A stretch of 37,500 bases of DNA from Prorocentrum cordatum (taxonomy: Eukaryota; Sar; Dinophyceae; Prorocentrales; Prorocentraceae): the NCBI GenBank assembly GCA_963575745.1, contig CAUYUJ010018880.1, positions 65,001 through 102,500 on the forward strand. Reading direction: 5' to 3'. Within the stretch, counting starts at the first letter, position 1; each line of letters begins with the position of its first letter. Shown piece by piece: positions 19,853 through 28,619 of this stretch. A program made the translations under genes and the position numbers. The notes beneath the pieces were generated by a model. That model made no database searches and was not told the origin of the DNA. It worked only from the letters and a program-made list of their open reading frames with translations.

Positions 19853-19980
19853 CAGGAAGCCCTCGCGAGGCCATCCTACCAGGAAGCCCCAGGAGGCCCC
19901 ATGGAAGCCCGATGAGGCCCCAGTAACACGCAGCAGCCCTCAGGCGGCTCCAGGAGGTCTCAGGAGGCCCCAACAGGCTC
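19853..19980. repeat. Degenerate AGGAGGCCCCA repeat
   Basis: Short units around AGGAAGCCCCAGGAGGCCCC, similar to the GGGGCCTCCTGG blocks at 28.8-30.7 kb and 34.0-34.8 kb. Confidence 0.7.
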
Positions 19981-20129
19981 ATGGTTCGTATAAGTGGTTA
20001 TAGTGCGTGAACTCACTGTTCTAACATCAGCACCCTGTTCAGCATAATTATCACGACACCATTCCGCATCCCTATCCCATCCCCTCGCCCCAGCGTTCTG
20101 CCGCCCCGCGTGCGCCGAGGGAGGTTGAG

Positions 20130-20220
20130 GAGGCATGACGTGATGATTGCGATGATGATAACGATGATGACGACGTCGGTGGTGATAATGATGATGATGA
20201 TGATGATGGCGACGGTGGTT
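20130..20220. repeat. (GAT)n imperfect microsatellite
   Basis: GATGAT units with ACG and TCGGTG interruptions. Confidence 0.85.
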
Positions 20221-20369
20221 GATGGCGCCGGTGATGCCGCTGCATCGCACGCCCGCGCGCCGCGGTTTCGACTCGGGCGCGCGTCTTCCATAGGCATCAC
20301 CGCCAGGGTCACGTCCGCCCCCGCGGGTGGCATACTCCCTCGTCGCCGCGGCTGGACGCGGCTCGGACA

Positions 20370-20771
20370 GTGAGCTCGGGCACGGCGTCCGAGAACAGCG
20401 TTCATGGTGGCCCTGATGACCCATGGGCCATCTTACTCTCGGGCCCTCTGCCCGGGGCCCTCTTGGACTTGCCCGAGCAGATGGAGGAGGGCGACGGCAG
20501 GTCGTCCAGCATGCCCATTCCTCGGGCAGGCATGCCGACGATCTGGGTCTTTGACGAATGGGACAACATTCAGCAGGGGAGAAGGCTGGGGAGAAGCCGG
20601 TCGGCACCCCCAGCACCTCCAGCGGCGATGCCGATGGGGGATGCCGCGCGCGAAGCGGCGCGCCTCCGCGTCGCGGCGGCGATGGAGCGCCTCGCCGTCG
20701 CGGCCGCGATGGCGCGGTGGCTGGGGGGCGCCGCGCCGACGCTGCACGACGTCGCGCGGTCCTTTCTCTGA
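20370..20771 (+). CDS. Possible plus-strand C-terminal exon within the minus cluster
   Basis: The forward frame after an AG at 20368-20369 reads SSGTASENSVHGGPDDPWA, LLDLPEQMEEGDGRSSSMPI, MPTIWVFDEWDNIQQG, then an Ala/Arg-rich helix (AARLRVAAAMERLAVAAAM) and TLHDVARSFL with TGA at 20769-20771. The order acidic/Pro-rich, aromatic motif, amphipathic helix, then stop followed by a GAT microsatellite looks like a real end. The reverse strand is also open but reads only Arg/His/Ala-rich. It opposes its neighbours, which lowers confidence. No family recognised. Confidence 0.4.
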   Translation: MSSGTASENSVHGGPDDPWAILLSGPLPGALLDLPEQMEEGDGRSSSMPIPRAGMPTIWVFDEWDNIQQGRRLGRSRSAPPAPPAAMPMGDAAREAARLRVAAAMERLAVAAAMARWLGGAAPTLHDVARSFL

Positions 20772-20799
20772 GGACCCAGCCCGCCCTTCGGGGGGTGGT

Positions 20800-20801
20800 G
20801 C

Positions 20802-20845
<44 letters not shown>

Positions 20846-20846
20846 T
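20800..20846. repeat. (GAT)n microsatellite
   Basis: About 14 near-perfect GAT triplets just after the stop at 20771. Confidence 0.95.
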
Positions 20847-20849
20847 GAC

Positions 20850-21558
20850 GATGGTGATGATGGTGATGGGGAGGGTGGCAGTCGGGGTGACGATGATGAA
20901 GGCGACGCTGGCGACGACGACGACGGACAAGGAATGTGGCGGAATTGCATAAGGAGGGAATGGTCGACGGAGAGGAGGTGGGAACCAGACGAAGGGAGGA
21001 TGCACCGTGCCCTCGCCCGCCGAGCATAGACTTGGCGCGTAACGAGTGCGACCAGTCAGTCGTTCAGCCAGTCAGTTACCCGCGAGGAACACATTCGGGG
21101 GGGGTGACGATGGCGGAGAGAGGACATGCCGTTTCCAATGGCGAAAGCCGAACGTCTTGGCGGAGGTCGCGCCCCCATCGAACGGCACACCCCCACCGAG
21201 CACGCACGGCGTCGGGGAGGGGCCGCGCGCCGCGGGCCCTCACCGCGGGACCGCACCGCGGCCGCGACCGCGAGGCCCCACCGTTGCCACACCAACGACA
21301 CGCCGCCGTCGTCGTCTTCGTCGTCGTCGCCGTCGCCGCCGTCACCGCTATTGTCCGTCGTCGTCCGTTGTCGCCCGTCGTCGACTCAGCATGCCCAATC
21401 TCGTCCGCCGTCGCCGTCCGCCGTCGACTCGTCCGTCGTCGTCGTCCGTCGTCGTCCGCCCGTCGTCGACGCACCCGCTACAGCGGATGAGGGGGGCTGG
21501 GTGAGTGAAGATCTGGCACTCGCGGGCCCTCGGCGGCCATCGCAACGGCCTGGCGCGC
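20850..21558. other. Low-complexity spacer rich in CGTCGT/CCGTCG
   Basis: From 21300 to 21480 the sequence is mostly GTC/CGC triplets. Elsewhere I find no convincing exon on either strand. It lies downstream of the coiled-coil gene ending at 21559. Confidence 0.5.
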
Positions 21559-23445
21559 TCAGTGCTGCATGGCCCTGCCCATGCGGCCGAGCATCTGCTG
21601 CGACCTGTGCAGGGCCTCCCGCGCCTCGCGCGCGGCGCGCTCATGGTCGCCGAGCAGCAGCCGCATATCATGCAGCTGCCGCTCCGCCGCCGCTGCCTCG
21701 CCCGCCGCCGCCTCGCGCGTCGTGCGCAGCACCGCCCGCGCCGCGCGGCGAGCTCGTCCTCCCACGTGCGCAGCCGCCGCTGGAGGAGATCGATCTCCGC
21801 CTCCAGCGCCTCGGCGGCGGCGGCGGGGGCCGCGGCGGGGGCCGCGGGCGGCGGCGGGGCGGGGCGCGCCGCCAGCAGGCTCGCGGCGCGCAGGCGCGCC
21901 TCGGCGCCCGCGCGGATCGACTCCACGTCGAAGAACGCGCCAGGGCCGCCCACCTGGCGCGCCTCGACCGCGGAGTCGATCGCGGCGTCGATCGCCGCGA
22001 CCACGGCCGTCCCGGCGCGGCCCTCGAGCTCCACCGTCGAGCCCGCCGCCACCGCGCCGCGCTGCACGTCGGCGAAGCGCACCTCCGCGTCGGCAGCCGC
22101 GGCCTGCCGCGCAGGCGCGACGGCGGCGTCGGCAGCCGCCCGCCGCCGCTGGGCCAGCGCCGCCGTCTCAAGCATGAGACGGCGGGCCCGCTCGGCCGCG
22201 GCGAACTTCGCGATCGCCTCGGCAGCGGCGGCGCCTTGGGCGGCGGCGCGCCGCCGACCGCAGTCGGGGGGTCGCCGTCGGGGCCGCCCGAGCTCGGCGA
22301 TCCGTCGGTGCCGCCAGAGCTCGGCGATGCGCCGCCCGCCGCCGCCGGGGCGCCGACGGGTGCTGCCGCGGGGGGCGCGGCCGCTGCTGCCGCCGCGGCG
22401 CCGACGGGTGCTGCCGCGGGGCGCGCGGCCGCTGCTGCCGCCGCGGCGCCGACGGGTGCTGCCGCGGGGGGCGCGGCTGCTGCTGCCGCCGCGGCGCCGA
22501 CGGGTGCTGCCGCGGGGCGCGCGGCCGCTGCTGCCGCCGCGGCGCCGACGGGTGTTGCCGCGGGGGGCGCGGCCGCCGCTGGCGTCGCGGCGTCCTCAGC
22601 GCCAGCGGAGCGGCGCCAGCGGCGCGGCGGCGGGCCCCCAGAGCCACTGGCCCGCCTTCGGCTCGCAGACGAGCCCGCAGAGCCACGGGCCAGGCGCGAC
22701 GGCGAGCCCTCAGAGCCGCTGCTCGCAGCCGAACTCGCATCGCCTTCGGCTCGAAGCGTCGAGCCGCCCTTGTCCCGCACCTCCTTGCTCGGGACGTCGC
22801 CGCCGACCTCCAGCGGGTTGCTGCCATCCAGCGGCGCGGGCGCGCCGCAGTAGCCGCTCGGCCGCCGCGCCGCCTCCTCTCACCGCCGCTCCGCCTCCTC
22901 CGCGGGGGAGCCCCGACGCGCCGCCGCGCGTCCCAGAGGCTCGGCCGCGGGCGGCGAGTACGGGCTCGGCGGCGTCCGCGCGTGAGCCGCCCGCGACGGC
23001 GTCGGTAAGTCCGACCGCGGCGCCCCCGTCGGCGGCGCGCCTGGCCAACGCGACGCTGGCGGCGGCGACGACGGCGACCGCGAGCGGTCCGACGCCGCGA
23101 CGCCGCGACCGCGAGGCGGTCCGCCGCCCGCCGAGCGCGGCTGGCTCGCCGACGATGCATCGTCGACGTCGGATGGCGGCGTCGGCGTCGGGTCGACGGC
23201 CGATGCTGCAGCGCCGACGGCGATGACGTCCGATGATGCAGCGCCGACGTCGGGTGGCGGCACCGCCGATCCCACGCGCTCGCGGCCCGCCTGCCGCCCC
23301 TGCAGCGAGGCTGCGAGGGCGTCGTCTGCCCCGAGGCCGCGGGCGTCCGCGTCGGGAACGCGCGCCGCCAGGCTGCCAGGGCGAGGCGGCGAGGGCGGCG
23401 GTGGGGCGCGCCCACGGGCCGACGTGGCTACATGATCATGGCGGG
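21559..23445 (-). CDS. Pro/Ser/Ala-rich protein with C-terminal coiled coil; unknown
   Basis: Reading leftward: an exon after ATGTAG at about 23433 begins with Pro-rich sequence, then LAARVPDADARGLGADDALA, SDVIAVGAAASAVDPTPTPP, SDRSRSPSSPPPASRWPG, to about 22885; next ARRPSGYCGAPAPLDGSNPL, VPSKEVRDKGGSTLRAEGDA; then five tandem 16-residue Ala-rich repeats; then AEAIAKFAAAERARRLMLET, FFDVESIRAGAEARLRAASL and LEAEIDLLQRRLRTWEDELA, a heptad-like region; finally RQLHDMRLLLGDHERAAREA and MGRAMQH with a stop at 21561-21559. Two frame changes (near 22240 and 21745) both need one missing base in GC-rich runs, so they may be consensus errors. An intron probably lies near 22890-22875. The coiled coil suggests a structural or scaffold role, nothing more specific. 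Confidence 0.5.
22335..22590. repeat. 48-bp tandem repeat inside the coiled-coil gene (about 5 units)
   Basis: Units contain GACGGGTGCTGCCGCGGGG followed by GCGCGGCCGCTGCTGCC. Two unit variants alternate (GGGGGCGC and GGCGCGC). In the - frame each encodes APVG, eight Ala, then RPAA or PPAA. The multiple-of-three period fits selection for an open frame. Confidence 0.85.
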
Positions 23446-23502
23446 GCGAGGGCAGTGCAACAGCACGAGCAGTGAGTGGGGAGGGCAACGAAATCGGGCG
23501 CA

Positions 23503-23514
23503 GAGCTGCAGCTC
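23503..23514. repeat. GAGCTGCAGCTC palindrome upstream of the coiled-coil gene
   Basis: Same palindrome as in the introns, about 70 bp before the inferred first visible exon; probably within an upstream intron. Confidence 0.6.
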
Positions 23515-23539
23515 CAGGCCCAAGAACTGCAAATCAAAC

Positions 23540-23849
23540 GATTCGGCCGCCGCCGTCGCCGTCGCCGTCGCCAACATCGGTGGCGATGGCGCCGTCGGTG
23601 GCTATGTCACGGGTGGCGAGGAAGGTCGCCGCCGCCGTCGCCATCGTCACCATCGGTGGCTATGTCGCCGTCAGGTGAGCCGCCGCCGCCGTCGCCATCG
23701 TCAACATCGGTCGCCCTCACCGTCCTCAACATCGTCGTACCAGTCGGTGTCAGAGGCTGTGTCGGAGCCGTCGCCGTCCTCGACATCACAACCGTAGCCG
23801 GCGTCGTCACCGTCGGGGGCGGCGTCGCCATCGTAGCCATTGCAGTCGA
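23540..23849. repeat. GTCGCC-rich low-complexity tract
   Basis: Degenerate units near CGTCGCCATCGTCACCATCGG, the left flank of the long inverted repeat. Confidence 0.7.
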
Positions 23850-23975
23850 CGTTGTACGCAGGTGATGCGGACCGACGCACTCAGTCGCCTGCGGCGACTG
23901 AGTGCGTCGGTCCGATCGTCGCACTCAGTCGCCTGCGGCGACTGAGTGCGTCGGTCCGCATCACTGAGTACAACG
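23850..23975. repeat. Long perfect inverted repeat made of two tandem hairpins
   Basis: Hairpin 1 pairs 23868-23889 with 23893-23914 (22-bp arms, loop TGC). Hairpin 2 pairs 23920-23933 with 23937-23950 (14-bp arms, same loop). The unit is duplicated with a 44-bp period, and the outer arms 23862-23889 and 23937-23964 also pair perfectly (28 bp). After a small internal loop, CGTTGTAC (23850-23857) pairs with GTACAACG (23968-23975). It lies between triplet-repeat tracts and shows no exon. Confidence 0.9.
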
Positions 23976-24510
23976 ACGACGACGACGACGACGATGACAC
24001 CGACGACGTCAGCGACGGTGACGACGGGGCCGACGACTACTGCGACAGCAGCGGTCGGCGGCGGCGACGACGACGACGGCGGCGACGGCAACGGCGACGG
24101 CCACGGCGACGGCGACGGCGACGGCGACGGTGGCGGTGGTGGCGGCACCGCCTACGACTACACTGACTGCAGCAGCGACGGCGGCAACGACGCCGAATAC
24201 GACTTCACCGGCAGCGGCGGCGACGCCGCCGCCGCCACCGACACGCCAACCGACGGTGACAACGACGACGACGGCGGCGGCGACGGCGACGACTGCGGCG
24301 GCGGTGACGGCGGTGACGGCGACCGTGGTGACGGCAACGGCCACGACAACGCCGACGGCGACGGCGACGTCGACGGCGGCGGCGGCGGCGACGGCGACGA
24401 TTGCAGCGGCGGCGGCGGCGGCGGCGACGGCGACGGCAGCGCTGACGGCGCTGACGGCGACGGCAACGGCGCGGCGGCGACGACGACGGCGACGACGTCG
24501 GCAGCCCGCC
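23976..24510. repeat. (GGCGAC)n low-complexity tract
   Basis: Degenerate GAC/GGC hexamers over about 530 bp. All frames are open as Asp/Gly, Thr/Ala or, reversed, Val/Ala runs; none looks like a protein. Confidence 0.85.
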
Positions 24511-24960
24511 ACCGCGCGTGTTTACACCGCGCGTCGCCGCGGTGCACGGAGAACATTGGGCGCCGAACACGGTGTCAAGCTGCGAACCGACCGCCCGCGG
24601 CACGGGCGATCGCGATAAAACTTCTTACACCCTTGCCCCCCTTGATCGGTGGCGTCGGCGTGTCATTTGGAGTACCCCGCGTCTTCCCAGTTCCCCCCCC
24701 ATGCGCTGCCCTCTCTGATGCCATCTCCGACGTCCACCCGATGCCCCCCCGTTCCCGTAGGGCGGCGGTGGTACGCCGTGGCGGCGTTGGTGTGTGGCGC
24801 CGCCGCCGCAAAGAATAGCCGCGCGGCCGCTCGGCTAACCCCGAGCCGCTACGCCGCCGTCATGGGCGCCGTGGGCGCCGCCGTGGGCGCCGCCGCCCTC
24901 CGTCGGCGCCGCCGCCGTCATGGGCGCCGTGGGCGCCGCCGTGGGCGCCGCGCCCCATGC
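24511..24960. other. Spacer with GGGCGCCGTGGGCGCCGC repeat
   Basis: No exon is supported. From about 24863 to 24955 a short unit containing GTGGGCGCCGCC is tandemly repeated on the downstream side of the RS/Gly-rich gene. Confidence 0.5.
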
Positions 24961-24962
24961 CG

Positions 24963-27770
24963 CTACGCCCACCCCGCCGCCGCGGGCGCCGCCGCCCTCC
25001 GTAGGCGTCGCCGCCCATGAGTGCACCTCCGTGGGCGCGCCACCGCCGCCGCGGCCTTCAAGCGACCACGCCCGCGCCGCCGCCCATGCCACCACCCACC
25101 CATGCCGCCCGCGCCGCCGCCGCCCGCGCCGCTGCCATCAGGCCCGCCGCGGCCTGGGCGCCAGCGCTGGCCGCGGCGGCCTGGGGCGACGTCGCCGCCC
25201 GCGCCGTCGCCCGCGCCGCCGCCCGCGCCGCCGCCATGTGGGCCTGCAGCCCAGGCGTATGCAGCGCCCTTCGGCGCCCTCAGGCCCGCCGCCCGCACCG
25301 CCGCCCTCTGGGCGCATGCCTGGGCCCGCTCCGCCTCGCGGTTCTTCCCGCGCATGACGAACGCGAGCTGGAGCTGCTCCGCCCACTCCATCTCGGTCAG
25401 GTGCGCGGGCCTGCCCGCCTGCACTCCCGCCGCCATCGCCTGCTGTTGGAGATAGTCGGCGTCGTACCTGGGGAGTGCCCGCAGCCGCTCCCCAATTGTC
25501 GGAGTGGCTGAAGCCGCGGAGGAACAAATTGGCTGCAGCCACTGCGTACGTCCGCATCTGAATGCTGCCGCACTCAGATACAGCCGCATCATTTTAGACA
25601 AAGTGCGCCTCAGACCCAGGCGGCCAGGAGCACCACTCCCCGGCGAGCTCCATGGCCAGCGGGCAGAACGGGCCCTGCGCCAGCACCACGTAGGCCAGGT
25701 CCTGGCAACGCTGGAACCAGCCGCCCCTGTGCGGAACTCGTCGCACACGTACGCGCGCATCGCTGTGAGCATATATGTCCACGCGGCTGCAGCCGATGGA
25801 CACATGTGCCAAGCATGCGTCGGTACATTGTGACGACCCGCCCGCCTGCCCCGACGCCCGACGGGGTCGTTCGCGGCGGGCCCCACCTGGGCGCCCAGCT
25901 GCGCGGCCAGCGCCTGGCGGCGTGTGGCCCTGGCGCGCCCACCGAAGTCCACTGGGCGGGCAGCGTCCAGTTCTGCGGCCAGGTGCCCCCCGCGCATCTC
26001 GCGGCGGCGGGCGGTCGTCTCGCTCGCCGAGCGGACGCCCTTGCCCGAGCCCTTGTCGTCGGACGCCCGCGCCTCGCTGGCTGAGCGGCCCTTGCCCGCG
26101 CACTTGCCCGCGCTGGGGCCTGCCCGTTGCCGCTCGCCGAGCGGCCACGTGCACTTGCCCGCGCTGCCGCGCGGCTGCCCGTCGACCGCGGGGGCCGCGG
26201 CGCTGGCGCCAGCCGCCGCGCGGGCCGCGGTGCTCGGGCGGCGCTGCGGGGAGCGCGCGGGCGGGCCGCGGCGCGCAGGCGGGCCGCGGGGCGGCGTGCC
26301 CGAGCGCGGGCGCGCTCGGCCGCCGCGCGAGCGCGAGCGCGAGCCGCGGTGCGCCTGGCGGGCGCGTTGCGGCCGTGCCTTGCTGGCGGCGGCGGGCGCG
26401 GGGGGGGGGGGCGACGCCCTGTGCTGCGTGCGCCGACGGCGGCGGCGGCAAGGGGGCCCCGCCCCGCATCGGCGGACGCGGGATGCGTGAGATGGCTGCC
26501 CGGTGACGATATCACCCGTGTCCGACAGCTGCAGCTATCATTGCCATCACCCCCCATACTGTGTGCGGGGTGGGTGGACTGAGGGGCGTGGGACATGCCC
26601 CCGCCCCCTCCCCCACCCGCCACCGAGACATCGTCACCCGTGCACGGATGATGATATATCGGTGGCGGGCGGGGACCGGTGGCCGTGATACTTGCACCCC
26701 CGAACATTGGCGATTGCGTCCGATGGGCCTGGGCCACGCCAGCGCCCGCGCCGCCGTCGGCCCGCGGGCGCGCCGCCCGCGCCGCCGTCGGTGCGCGCGA
26801 CGGCATCGGCACCGTCGGCGCACCGTGGTCAGCCGTGGGCGCGCCATCGGCGGGAGGGGCAGCCGTGGGCGCACCATCGGCGGGAGGGGCGGGAGGGCAC
26901 GCCGTCGCCGCACCGCCGTCGGCGGGAGGGGCTGACGGACCGTCGTCGCCACCGCCACCCCCGCCGCCGCCACCAGCCGCAGCCTCCAGCACCTCGTGCA
27001 ACCCGTAGCTGCGGCACATCAGCGTCGGGCTGGGGTCGGCATTGAGGACGGGCGCGTGCCAGCCCATCATCGGCGGCACCACTGCGCCATTGGTGCCAGG
27101 CGCCGCCGCGCCCACGCGCACAGACCAGACGCGGCGTCGCCCGCCGTGGCGTTGCCCGCGTCGCCCTCTGCGGCGGCGCCGCCCGCGGCGCCCGATGCGC
27201 CGCCGCCGCCCCAGAAGAGGTGCCAGCCCGCCCAGCCTGGGACGGGATGCGCAGACCTCGCACACACGTTTACGTATGTGTACATGTATGCATTGACAGT
27301 GTGAGAACATGGAGCTACAGCTGGATGCTCACATTGTCCACGCATATATGTAAACAAGAATCTGTTGGGCCCGAGGGGCTAGATCACCCAACATAGCCCA
27401 TGGTGCCCCCGATGGGGCGCTCTATATACACAAACATCCCCAATACGGCATCCACGAGATAGCCTCCGACACGCGTCCAAGATGCCCCGAACACCGTGCG
27501 GTGGTGGTGAGCTGCAGCTCATGTTATGATCATTCCCGCCCCCGCGCCTATCGGCGAATCGTCGCCAAAGAACTTGAGCATGACGTCGCCCGCCTCGGAG
27601 GTGAACGCGCCAGGCACCCACGGGGCCCCGTGCTGGCCACCTGCCGCAATCAGCGGCTCCACCAGCGGGATCATGGCCCCAACCAGCGGGTCCGCGTCCT
27701 GCGGCGTCAAGAACATCGCGTGCGGCAGCGCCGTCATGGCGGCGGCGGGCACGGGCAGCGGCGGCGCGGC
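24963..27770 (-). CDS. Multi-exon RS- and Gly-rich protein, possibly RNA-associated
   Basis: Exons read leftward. About 27770-27530: AAAMTALPHAMFLTPQDADP, MIPLVEPLIAAGGQHGAPW, GDVMLKFFGDDSPIGAGAG. From 27236: GWHLFWGGGGASGAAGG, then after a frame change VVPPMMGWHAPVLNADPSPT, YGLHEVLEAAAGGGG, Pro/Ala/Asp-rich sequence. 26470-25846: Pro/Ala, RGSRSRSRSRGGRARPRSG, PQRRPSTAARAAAGAS, KGSGKGVRSASETTARRREM, LAAELDAARPVDFGGRA. 25726-25616: GGWFQRCQDLAYVVLAQGPF, MELAGEWCSWPPG. 25467-24963: YDADYLQQQAMAAGVQAG, LTEMEWAEQLQLAFVMRG, ending in a Gly/Arg-rich tail. Two introns are frame-consistent; the frame change near 26400 sits in a G homopolymer. RS dipeptides plus a Gly/Arg tail suggest a nucleic-acid-binding protein (inference); no folded domain is recognised. 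Confidence 0.55.
25468..25615 (-). other. 148-nt GT-AG intron with two palindromes
   Basis: Exon CCGCCTGG is followed by GTCTGAGG; the intron ends CTCCCCAG followed by GTACGACGCC. Splicing gives WPPG-YDADY in frame, whereas the unspliced frame stops at TAA. It contains GGCTGCAGCC (25531-25540) and GGCTGAAGCC (25507-25516). Confidence 0.75.
25727..25845 (-). other. 119-nt GC-AG intron with a palindrome
   Basis: Exon CGGGGCAG is followed by GCGGGCGGG; the intron ends TTCCGCACAG followed by GGGCGGCTGG. The frame is kept (VGRRGR joined to GGWFQR). It contains CGGCTGCAGCCG (25784-25795). Confidence 0.7.
27237..27530 (-). other. Inferred intron of about 290 nt with two palindromes
   Basis: The acceptor is CATCCCGTCCCAG at 27237; the donor lies near GGGGCGGGAATG at 27530. 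TGAGCTGCAGCTCA (27508-27521) lies near its 5' end and GGAGCTACAGCTGG (27311-27324) towards its 3' end. Confidence 0.6.
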
Positions 27771-27824
27771 GGTGGGCGGTGGGCGCGGGCTGCAGCTCGC
27801 GCAACAGTGGCGTCGGCGGGGCGA

Positions 27825-27905
27825 CGACGACGACGACGACAGCCGCCGTCGACGACGCCGACGACGACGACGGCGACGGCGACGACGAGGCCGTCGCCGT
27901 CGCCG
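27825..27905. repeat. (GAC)n / CGCCGT triplet tract
   Basis: GACGAC triplets merging into CGTCGCCGC at the 5' side of the RS/Gly-rich gene. A reverse frame over it reads ESPRPSEGSASPTAATATA and may be 5' coding sequence, but I do not call it. Confidence 0.7.
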
Positions 27906-28114
27906 CCGTCGGGCTCGCGCTTCCCTCAGACGGTCGGGGCGATTCGGGATTCCCCGGGATGCTCTCGGCGAGGCACAGCTGCACAAATACCACGTAATCA
28001 CAAACCAGCTCGCCGCTAGGGCGCGCGCTCAGCTGCCGAGATTGCGATGGCCTCCTATTTGCTGCGCCACCCGCTGATATGAATGGATCCGATTGGCTTC
28101 TGCGGGTTATGTCA

Positions 28115-28400
28115 TGTGCTGCGCCCTCGGCCGCCGATCACACACCTGTCCCATATTGCGCCCTCGGTCGCCGATGATTGCACCATAGGTTGCACCCGTG
28201 GTCACCGATTGTATAACCAGCCTTGGTTGGGTGCGCCCTCAGCAGCATGGGTTGTGCCATAGGTTGCGCCCTCGGCCGCATATGATGTAGCTGGCTCATA
28301 TTGCGCGCTCGGCCGCCGAAGATAAATTGGCTCCTACTGGGCGCGCAATGGGTTGCACACTCGGCAGCCGAGGATATAACTGGCTCCATCACACAATCGG
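28115..28400. repeat. Diverged tandem repeat with GCGCCCTCGGCCGCC core
   Basis: About eight degenerate units mixing GCGCCCTCGG(C/T)CGCCGAT with GGTTGCRCC and TATAACTGGCTC. No exon seen. Confidence 0.7.
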
Positions 28401-28619
28401 CGAACGATGATTTGCTTCCCCCTCGGCCTCGTCTTCCTCCTTGTCTCCCTCGTTCCCTCGTCGCCCTCCAAAAAAATATAGCCGGAGCGCAGTATCCCCA
28501 AACAGGGTTTTTAGACCCACTGCGGTTTCCAACGTCGATTGCGTGCCCTTCCAGTGCGTGCTGGCATGGCATGTTACAACATGCCGCCTTCTCCTCCTCC
28601 TCCACCTCCTCTTCATCCC

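Noticed and set aside
21126-23226. Forward frames of about 570 codons over the coiled-coil gene
   Set aside because: The reverse strand gives coherent coiled-coil sequence (LEAEIDLLQRRLRTWEDE) and a clean end; the forward frames are Arg/Ala/Pro shadows.
22168-23415. Arg-rich reverse frame of 415 codons
   Set aside because: Alternative frame of the same GC-rich gene, about one-third Arg; the Pro/Ser/Ala and Ala-repeat frames are more natural.
23946-24818. Asp/Gly-rich forward frame of 290 codons
   Set aside because: Pure translation of the GGCGAC low-complexity tract.
24963-25997. Taking the reverse ATG at 25997 as the start of an independent gene
   Set aside because: The same frame continues upstream with sensible RS-rich sequence, so this ATG is internal.
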